This document shows, one piece after another, positions 55,460 to 64,000 of a DNA stretch of 64,000 nucleotides; the first letter of the stretch is position 1, and each line of letters opens with the position of its first letter. This DNA comes from Nageia nagi (Eukaryota > Pinophyta): assembly GCA_050084985.1 (NCBI GenBank), contig JBITNC010000001.1, positions 55,552,001 to 55,616,000 of the forward strand. Direction: 5' to 3'. Below the pieces are notes generated by a model that ran no database searches, was not told where the DNA came from, and worked only from the letters and a program-made list of their open reading frames with translations. Made by a program: the position numbers and the translations under genes.

Positions 55460-57839
55460 ATTTTTTCTCCTTTTTATTATTTCCCCATTTATCTGAAAGT
55501 ACTTATTTCAATTTTCCCCAAGAATATGTTGTGAAAATTTTAAAAACCTTTAATCCATTCCTTATGCCATATATTAGCCTTCATATTAAGTATTAGCAAT
55601 AGGAAACCATAAATATGCATAATTATAAAGTCTTATTTTATATAATTCACACCATACTCTTAAGTAGTACCCTTGAAGCAAAAGAAGGAAGAAAAAAAAA
55701 AGATCATGAAGCTCCCCAACAAGGACCATTGGAAAGATTCCATTCAATTTCGAATTTGCTTATCAAGATTGAATGGAATAATATTTTTATATTCTTTATA
55801 AAAGGGAATGAAATTCACTTTTAATATATGAGCACTTCATCTATTTTATTTGTTTTTGCCTTCTCAACTTGCACACTTTATCACAAGAGGGCTTTATGAA
55901 ATGTCTTCCATTTTTACCCAAAACTTAACACAATTTTTTTAAGACAACAAATCGTAATAATAAACATCAATACATTTATGAAAACATAAATATGAAATGA
56001 TAAATACATATTTCCATATATAAAAGTCATATTTCATTTACATTTAACATAAATAAATATTCATTATTATTCCTTGTTCTAGTTTGGTCTTACAAGCTGA
56101 ATTTTGAGGTAAGCAGAGTTTTCAAGATCAGAACTAGCTCTTTAAAATGAGATACATAAATATATATATCTTAAATGAAACCTTATTAATTTATATAATG
56201 CCACTTTAAATCAAGGAAATCATATCAAAAATTATAATCACATTTATAAATAATATATATAGATAATTCATGCACTAAAGATAATCATTTACAAATTATG
56301 GAATCATCATATCCAACTTATGAACTCTTCATCGAATAGTCATGATGTCTCCTTGTTCACATTAATAAAATATTATAGAAACCATAACCAAATCCACTAC
56401 ATAAATTAATCATATGACATTAATAAAAAATTACCCTAATTCATAAATTCATGTTTATAAATCTAAAACAATATTCAATAAACAAGGACCTTCCATTATT
56501 AGCACTCAAACATCATTTCAAGTGAACATTCCTTCATTAAGCATACTCCTTATGCTTACAATATCAAGTTGTTCACCAATAGGAAAAATGTAAGAATAAT
56601 CAATAATTAATCATTTATAATCAACATAATCTTTACATGAACTCTTCATCTTTAGCATTCTTCACAATACTATGATGCTTTCTTCTTTACCTTAAATATC
56701 AATTCTTTTCAATCAAACATATATGATGTATCAAATTTGATCAATTCTATTCAATTGAAAATCACAAAGCAACCTTCATCCTACAATTCATAGTCATCAT
56801 CAATATACTAATTTATGGTGATGAAGTCTCCATGTTCTCATATCTAACATTAAACAACCAAGTTATCTATTTTCATAATAAACAAGGATTATAACATCAA
56901 TTTAGCATTCATAAACTATTACTCAATAATCAAGAACCTTGCATTTCTAGCATACTTTCCTATGTTAGAAAGTCACCTCATTCCTAATTCTCACCATTCT
57001 TATGCCTACCCACATAAGAATTGATTTAATGCTTATCTCATGATCAAACAATAATTCACTAAATCCTCTATAATCAATCAAATATCAAATTCTATTTAAT
57101 CAATAAAATTCACCTAATAAATGTAATTGTTCATAAAGTTTACATGAATAACATAAGTGAGTGTTTATCACCATGCATATGCATCAAAGTGGTGCTTGAA
57201 AAAATTATTATACATTCTCCTTTTCATCAATTTTGGGAACTTAGGGTTGTTTGCAATATTGTCAAATACAAGACTTGGATGACATTTTTGCTTAATTGCT
57301 TTTCCATCTCCCATGTGCTCATATTGCTTTGTTTTGTTTCTATTTTCTTCTCTTTATGCTCCTTATCATCCCCTTTATTGATTTGTTCCTCTCATATTTT
57401 CAATCAACTCCTACTCTACTCTATTTCCTTCACTTGCACCTTTATGAGCCTATATTTGATAAATCTTTGGTGTTATAAAACTATCCAAGTTAATAATTTG
57501 TATATCCACTTCATTCTCATAATCATTATTTTTTTATTTCTCTTTTTATTTTTTTGCTTCCTTTTAGTTGTTCTATGTGTGCCTCAAGGATCATTATGAA
57601 TATTCACTAATAAGCAAATTTTAGAAATTCTAAAAATGGAAAATGGAAAATTTTTTGGGTTAGAATAATACCCATGTCGCCAAATTTTTTTACTATTTTT
57701 TTTCCAACCCAAGTTGCAAAGTCAAATTTAAATTTTAAATTAAATTTTTATTAAGTCACTAATATTTTGAAATAATAAATAGCTGACTTTACCTTGAAAT
57801 TATAAATTATTATTTATATTTTGATTAAATCACCCCATA
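55458..57839. other. Unassigned AT-rich stretch with faint repeats
   Basis: No gene recognised. Between 56000 and 57100 words such as ATGATGTCTCC and CATCATCAA with AATAAACAAGG recur at irregular spacing, perhaps a very old tandem array. The longest open frame in the window (57144-57599, 151 codons) lies here, but its Leu/Phe/Ile/Ser-rich content follows from T-rich DNA and I do not support it as a gene. Confidence 0.4.
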
Positions 57840-58329
57840 TAAATACCTTATGGTAGCATGTTTTAAATACGGTAATAGTTTGACTTCAGATGGTAGCATG
57901 TTATCTTAAAACAATGGAATTTTGCTACCACTTGGTGGTATCTTGCTATTGCATTACCCACTTTTCCTTACCCATTTACCCATGGGGAATACCATAGTGC
58001 ATAGTGTGTATATATCCTCATATTAGGTGAGAATGGTAGGTGGAAGGCTTTCCACCTATGCTTCTTTAATGGTTACATATGCCCATACTATTATCTTAAG
58101 TGTGTGAGTCTATAAACACATATGGAAATACCCCTAGTAAAAAATAGATAAGGCTTCATATTTTCATATGTGTATATTCCACATTTTATAATAAGTGTAT
58201 TATTCCATATCATTACAAAATCTTTTTCCTTCTAACTTAGGTGTTACATATATTCCTTTAATTTTTGATTAATTAGGAACATACCTAAGTTATTTACACA
58301 TATACAATATTGCATTATAAGTTCTAACA
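57840..58329 (-). repeat. LTR of element F (relative of C), left end uncertain
   Basis: On the - strand the right end reads TGTTAGAACTTATAATGC, matching the start of the C LTRs, and is preceded by the purine tract TTAAGGAGGAG (58330-58340). This makes it a 3' LTR of a - strand element. The inner end, near 57840 if F has a C-like length, cannot be placed. An imperfect hairpin (GGTGGAA and TTCCACC) lies at 58033-58054. Confidence 0.65.
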
Positions 58330-58739
58330 CTCCTCCTTAATGAAATATTGGGTTATGAAAGTAAAAGAATATTCTACCCCTTAAAATAGACTTGAGGATG
58401 AGAATAAAAAAGAATACCCATACAACTTAACCATTTGAACAAATGGTTTTATACAATGCCATTCATATACAAACATGTTAACTTGGATTAAAAATGTATT
58501 CCCAAATAATATTGCCATTTTCATGAAGAATATATCAATTATCAATCATGTTACTTTGATATTTCTCAACAAACTTGATAATATTCATGAACCTTCATGC
58601 CTACAAGGTTAATAGCCTACATCTCACAAGAAGCTCACATATATATATGAGATAAGCATCATAAAGTGATTGCAATTAATATAAATGACAATTACATATA
58701 TACAAGTGCATAATTAATAAGTGTACAAATAAAATATCA
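58330..58739 (-). mobile_element. Element F interior remnant
   Basis: The sequence right of the PPT parallels the interior of C: AATGAAATATTGGG versus ATGCAATATTGGG, AACAAATGGTTT versus AACAAATGGTTT, and CAAGAAGCTCACA versus TAAGAAGCTCAAA. It fades near 58700 and no 5' LTR is found to the right, so F is incomplete. Confidence 0.55.
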
Positions 58740-58915
58740 CACATGCACAAAAATGTCATTAGTGCATCATAATATCACATGTTCATATCATTAAAAAATA
58801 ACATCAAAATATGATATCTAACTATATCATATATGCACAACATCATAACATGATATCTAACAATATCATATGTGCACCATAATATCATAACATGATATCA
58901 AAATATATAACAAGT
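58740..58915. repeat. Degenerate tandem repeat of about 42 bp
   Basis: The unit TGATATCTAAC(T/A)ATATCATAT followed by GCAC and CATAACA occurs at about 58811-58850 and 58851-58893, with weaker copies on both sides. The unit contains the near-palindrome GATATC. Confidence 0.7.
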
Positions 58916-59940
58916 GATATATGAAATATACATACATGTGCAATCAATAAGTGCAAAAAATACCTTTAAATAAATAAATTAGTTGGTAATTTGAAATACC
59001 ACTTAAGGATGGAAGGTTTAAAAGAAAGATAAATCACCCAAAAAACTATAATTATCTCCTTCATTGATTTGTTCCTTGATAGATATTTGTGTTTAATTTT
59101 TGCATATAATCTCAAATTGCCATAAAGAATAGAGAGGATTACAAAACTAGACAATAATGATCTCTAGTTGAATCTTATTACTTGAAGTTATCCCATGTGT
59201 AAGAGATGGATATGAATCTATTTAGTCATGGTTTTAGATAATAATTCTCCCTATTATTATTTAAGGGTTAATGAATGAAAAATATAAACTATTGATTCGA
59301 CACACATTGAGGTATATTCAATACTAGCTTCTACAGGTTGCTCACTTATTTTATTCAACAAACTTTTGCTTTCTCTACCTCCAATTCCCTTGCAAGCCCT
59401 ATACATAAGGGTAAAATCACATTTTATTATCAAGTCAAACATAGAGAACAATATATTATAAAAATATATGAAAATGGTATAGATTTTGTTAAAGTAGTAG
59501 ATCCCATATGAATGAGATACAACATCGTTACCATGGCATCACATATGGAGTTTGGATAATTCAAATTTAAAATTTGACATTGGAAATGTAATGGTATGAC
59601 TTTGATTATGAGTATAGAATTTAAATTCAAGGTCATGTTGGGTGGGGATAATAACTCTCACCCCATTCAACCCCTCTCCATTAGTTAAATTCCCATGACA
59701 TCAAAATACACAATCAAAGTTTAGAATTTCTATTTTTTCTTTAGTTCCACTCAATATTTAATCTCCTATTATAAGTTAATTTATATTTTAAAACTTCATA
59801 TAAATCCATGAAAGGTGTAAATAATAATTAAAATTTATATCTATAGAGAGTTTGTAAGATTATGGAGGTTTATTGCATGTGTTTAGGTTTCATATTTATG
59901 GATTTCTTTTTCAACATATGAATATTACTAAAAATTTAGG
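58916..59940. other. Unassigned stretch
   Basis: No coding motif. Short frames on the - strand between 58966 and 59636 lack any family resemblance. Confidence 0.4.
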
Positions 59941-60180
59941 AGGGGTTCCCATCCCACAAGGAGTCATAGGTTCCCCACTTTGGAAAGGTGATTTCAAGCT
60001 CCCCATTATAAGGGAACCATAGGTTCTATATTATAGAGAGGGGTTTATGAGATCCCCATCACAAAGGGGCTGTAGGTTCCCCACTATAGAGAGGAGGTTA
60101 TGGGCTCCCCATCGAGTGGAGGCTATGATATCCCCACCATGGGGAGGGGGTCATGGTCTCCCCATCATGGGAGGGCTATT
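59941..60180. repeat. GC-rich minisatellite with dyad units, about 9 copies
   Basis: CCCCA(T/C) starts recur near 59947, 59973, 60000, 60027 (weak), 60054, 60079, 60107, 60132 and 60160, so the period is 25-28 bases. Units have the form CCCCATCAnnnnGGGG then GGnTATGGnCT, each a small dyad (for example CCCCACCATGGGG at 60132-60144). The base composition stands out from the AT-rich surroundings. Confidence 0.85.
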
Positions 60181-61441
60181 AAATTCCTTTGTACCATAAG
60201 CTTCCTTATTTATGACCATGTAACCCTATATGCTATGGGGCTTAGTCGTACCCTCCTTGGATGATCTCGAGATCTTGCCTTAAGTGTTAATTTGGCAAAG
60301 TATTTTTACTTATGAGTTTGATCCATTATTTCAATTTAAATGTAGTATTATAAAGGTTTTAATTTTGTAATCACTCCATCTTTGATTAAATTCTCTAAGG
60401 CTAACATCCTTAGAATGAGGCTTTGTAATACTCTCACTTTTGGGTGATGTTTGGAGATTTTCCTTTGTCTTATGAAATTTCTATACCATGGAACATATTA
60501 AAAATAAATCATTCATATTTTAAAAGACATAAATTTTGATACATATGTCCAATTTATTTTATTCATTTTTAATTGGATATTTCTTAAAGATACCTTTACA
60601 ACAAGTATATGCATGCCTACCTTTATCAAATATTTGATCACCATCCAAGGTGATTTCCATAGAAGTGTCAACATTACCAACACCAACATTGATGCTAGCA
60701 TGTGTGCTAGTGTTTTTGAGAAGTTATGATTAAATATTTTGAATTTAACATTTTGAGCATGTTAGTATTATGATTTTTTAAATGGGGACCAAAATATTAC
60801 ATAAGAAGACCAATGTGGATGCTAATGAAGATTCGACCATTCACCCGAATGTTCATATGACACTTGATCCAATACTTGACATTTTACCTCATTATACATC
60901 TAATATGCCAGTGCTAATTTTTGAGGTTAGGGCCCATGCTAGAAAAATAGATCATGTATAGATAGAGGGTGAAATGTTTCAAGTCATTTTGAGATGTTTG
61001 AAATTTATTGGGAAGTTGGAAAGCCATGCGATTTCTCTAGGGATATTGATTTCTACCTACATATCCTTATGGAGACTTGAGAGGAGGAGGAGGAAGGAAA
61101 AACAATGAATAAGAAAGATGGAAAATGAATTAAAGCTTATTTTAGGCTTGGTAATCATTATTGTAGTTTTTTTCCATATTTTGGGATTCAATTTTGTGTT
61201 GATGATACTTTGAAGGATTGTAAATCCTATTGTAAACCTGTTGTATAATAGAATGATGGGCTTGATACTAAGAGGAACATATTTAATAAATTTGTGTCAA
61301 TTTTATGGATACATGAATGTTGTTTTCATTATTATTTGTAATTGGTATTAGATTCTATTTTCCATTTCAAATTATGTGATTTTTCAATTTGTATGTGATG
61401 ATTCCTTTAAAGCAATAAGTTTAAGGAAATTATAGATTAAG
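60181..61441 (+). other. Region before element G, probably including its 5' LTR
   Basis: The element G primer-binding site begins at 61442, so its 5' LTR should lie here, but I could not find its left end or a second copy. No protein motif is seen. Confidence 0.4.
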
Positions 61442-61539
61442 TGGTATCAGAGATGAGTGCAAAGTTGGGGCCTATGAATGCAAGGGAGAAGGAATCAAAA
61501 TCAAAATTTACTTTTTGAATACATAATAAGGATAAGGAA

Positions 61540-62650
61540 TACTAAAGCCATGGAATATGTGCATGAACAAGAACCTCCTTAAGCTATCAAATCTGATGAA
61601 GACTTCCAAAGGAGATTTATTACAATGGAGACTTGCATGAAGAGATTGGTTGATATGATGTCAAAGGAGTCACCTCAAATGGTAATAATATAAAATAGTG
61701 GCCCATATTCAACACAACCACCTGCTACACTATTTCATTTCAAAATTGAGGCTAAAGTGGATATTATATCATTTGGAGGAGAGGTGGATGCTGAGAAGTT
61801 GAATAATTAGTTGAGGCAACTAGAAGTTTATTTCCAAGTGCAAGGGGTTATGGAGGACTCTACAAAGATCTCATTTATAAGGTTGAAACTAAGTGGAAAC
61901 ACTTTGATATGGTAGGAATATTAATGTGACTCACTCAAATATGAGAACCTACCACTCGTTTCATCTTGGGAAGATTTCAACCAATTATTGAAGGAGCAAT
62001 TATACCCCTTATGACACAATAAGAAATAACTATTCAAATGGTAATTTTTGAGATAGGAAAAAGGGAAATTTTTTAAAGAATACACTACTAAATTTAGAAT
62101 ATAGGCCATTATGTTGGGGATTTATCTAAAATATCCAAGTGTGTTGATGAAGTATATTAGAGGTTTGCATTCTCATTTGTAAAAGACAGTAATTTTGTTT
62201 GATCACATAGATTTTGATAAAACTTGTGTATAGGCATAATATCTTAAGGAAAATGAGAAACCCATAAGTGAATATGAGAACTCCAAGGGTGCATCATCAA
62301 GTGGAAAATAAGAGAAAGGTAAGTCCCAAGAAAAAGGAAAATGATTCAAGCAAGAGAAAAAGAAAAATATTGACACAAAAGCTAGCAAACATTGTTCTCA
62401 CTATGATAAGGATGGGCATGATAAAGAAGGTTCTTGGGAACTTCTTCAAAAAAAGAAGAAACCAAAATGGTGGGTAGCCAAAAAAGAGAAGAATAATAGC
62501 AATAAGGATGCTAGGGTGACAAAGGGAGAAATAGTAGAAGACATTTTTGATATTGATAATGAGATCACTTGTGCTACCGTGTAAAAACAAGATGGTACAA
62601 AGTAACACAAACCAATAAAAATATAATTGTTTCATCTCAAGATCCAATTA
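61540..62650 (+). pseudogene. Element G gag
   Basis: Near 61755-61930 the reading DIISFGGEVDAEKLNN, then LRQLEVYFQVQGVMEDSTKI and LKLSGNTLIW is the retrotransposon Gag core. LVSSWEDFNQLLKEQLYPL near 61950-62010, KFFKEYTTKF near 62065 and YPSVLMKYIRGLHSHL near 62132-62180 continue it. A basic tail (62268-62480) ends in KHCSHYDKDGHDKEGSWEL, a zinc-knuckle relic lacking the last Cys. Frame changes and stops at W and Q positions show decay. Confidence 0.82.
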
Positions 62651-63290
62651 AAGAAGATCATAATTGATGCTATCTTTGACCTGGTTATCAAGAAAATATT
62701 ATTACAAAAATTTGGGTTAATATGCTAAATTTGGATACTATTACTCATCCTCATCCCTATCCTTTGGGTTGGTTAAATCATGGAACTCAAATGTAAGTAA
62801 CTAGATAATTCAAGTTAGTGTTTGCAATAAAAAATAACTTCATTGATGAATTTATGGTTGATGTGGTGCTCTTGATATTTATGGTATGATTTTTGGGAAC
62901 CCATATTTGTAGGAAAAAGATGGCATTTATTTCATAAAATTGAACCAATACATACTTGTAAAGAATGGTGTTCATTATGACATTAATGCTCATAAAAGTA
63001 GACATAAATTGGAGTTGGTGATAGCAAGCCTAGCAAAAAGACTCATTATTACTAGCACAAAGTGTATGATTGCTATAATATGGTAAAAGGAGGTTGGAGG
63101 GCTATTATCAATGATGAGGACATCATCCACATTGAGCAAGAAAGACCAACAAGTTCAAATATTACTAAAGGATTATTGTGAGTTAATTTTGTAACCAAAA
63201 GGACTACCACCAAATAGAAACATCCAACATGAGATCCAATTAATGCTTGATGTAGTTATTCCAAATATTGGATTGTATAGATAGTTCAAG
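62651..63290 (+). pseudogene. Element G protease and linker, poorly preserved
   Basis: The + strand shows only weak protease character: IIDAIFDLVIKKILLQKFGL near 62655-62720 stands where the active site should be, and TPHPYPLGW-like words follow near 62745. No DTG or DSG triplet remains. The linker before RT has a P/E-type reading near 63090-63250. Confidence 0.45.
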
Positions 63291-63960
63291 ATTGAGAAGG
63301 AGGAGATGAGGCAAATTTATGAACTACTGGAATAAGGGGTGATCATGCCAAGCACTTCACCTTGTGGTTCACTAGTTATACTTATGCCAAATAAGTATGG
63401 ATCATGGAGGATGTGTATTTACTATTGAGAATTGAACAAGATCACCATAAAAAATAGATATCTATTGCCAATTATTGATGATCTCTTAGAGAAGCTAAGA
63501 GAGGAAAAGTTCTTCACCAAGATGGACTTAAGAAGTGGTTATCACCAAGTACGGATAAAGGAGGAAGATATGTGGAAGACTATATTCAAAACCAAAGAGG
63601 GGTTGTTCAAAAGCTTGTACTACCTTTTGGACTATGCAATGCACCAACCACTTTCATGAGAGTAATTAATGTGGTATTCAGCTCCTTTGTTAATAAATTT
63701 GTTATTATTTACTCAAATGATATTCTTATTTTTAGAAAAAATTGGGAAGAACATATGGTGCATCTAAAATAAGTGCTACAAACTTTAAAATATAATAAGT
63801 TATTATTAAATATGAGAAAATGTGAGTTTAGTAAGCAAATTTTGGCTTACCTTGGGCATATTATTGGTGATGGACATATGAGAATTGATCCTAAGAAGGT
63901 ATTATTAATTGTCCAAGGCCTACAAACATCACCAAGACATGAAGCTTATTAGGGGAAACT
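63291..63960 (+). pseudogene. Element G reverse transcriptase
   Basis: Motifs in order: [20 protein letters not shown] near 63434-63495, [20 protein letters not shown] near 63510-63570, KTIFKTKEG near 63580, [19 protein letters not shown] near 63614-63670, FVIIYSNDILIFRKNWEEHM near 63700-63760 and CEFSKQILAYLGHIIGDGHM near 63820-63885. The catalytic loop reads YSND, so the first Asp is lost. One frameshift lies between the KTKEG and LPFGL motifs. Confidence 0.9.
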
Positions 63961-64000
63961 CAATATCTCAAAAACTTTATTGAGAGTTTTTTTTATTATA

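Larger units (their letters stand above)
61442..64000 (+). mobile_element. Ty3/gypsy element G, running off the right end
   Basis: The PBS TGGTATCAGAG (61442-61452), identical in sequence to the initiator-Met type, is followed on the + strand by gag with a zinc-knuckle-like motif (61540-62600), a poorly preserved protease region and RT motifs to the window edge. Integrase and the 3' LTR would lie outside. Confidence 0.85.

Noticed and set aside
55343-55534. Ser/Leu-repeat protein
   Set aside because: Translation of the (CT)n microsatellite.
57144-57599. 151-codon open frame, the longest in the window
   Set aside because: Leu/Phe/Ile/Ser/Cys-rich translation of T-rich DNA, with no motif, no homologous style and no neighbouring gene features.

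Overview
The window looks like nuclear DNA of a large-genome seed plant. I lean towards a gymnosperm, because it is AT-rich, CpG-poor and made of old, heavily mutated retrotransposons packed around scraps of host genes, but nothing in the sequence fixes the species. I see no intact protein-coding gene, no rRNA or tRNA gene and no CRISPR array. Nearly everything recognisable is a transposable element or a pseudogene, and many nonsense codons look like decayed CAG, CAA or CGA codons, as expected in methylated repeats.

Left third (1-20563): a three-level nest. Element B is a Ty3/gypsy (Tat-like) retrotransposon on the + strand. It has gag, protease, an RNase H-like domain, reverse transcriptase, integrase, a long extra 3' reading region and a 3' LTR. 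A reversed solo LTR of the same family (B', 1635-11590) sits inside its protease. That solo LTR is itself split by element A (1902-9822, - strand), a complete insertion with two 927-bp LTRs, a GTAGC target duplication, PBS and PPT. A encodes only Gag on its sense strand. On the opposite strand it carries a decayed gene with a plant mobile domain (PMD), its own TATA box and possible introns. This antisense cargo gene is the most interesting object in the window.

Middle (20564-36900): PPR-gene debris on both strands, cut by B and by a solo LTR (C'', 22704-23204); a tRNA-derived SINE-like unit; two strong inverted repeats; a truncated chromovirus-like gypsy element (D, 29041 to about 32170); and an epoxide hydrolase pseudogene (32692-34137) that still shows its start, intron remnants, catalytic residues and stop codon.

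Right part (36900-64000): one L1-type LINE (about 36900-52234) was split twice, by a small non-autonomous LTR element C (40627-44254, target duplication ACTTT) and by a complete chromovirus E (45282-51304, target duplication AGCTC). Beyond it lie a second copy of the epoxide hydrolase 5' flank, an unrecognised ORF remnant, a (CT)n microsatellite, a relative of C (element F), minisatellites, and a gypsy element (G) that runs off the right end.

The insertion order follows from the nesting: B before B' before A, and the LINE before C and E. Hand-counted LTR divergence is about 6% for A, about 8% for C and about 12% for E, so A is probably the youngest datable insertion. Counts and alignments were done by eye and should be recomputed.
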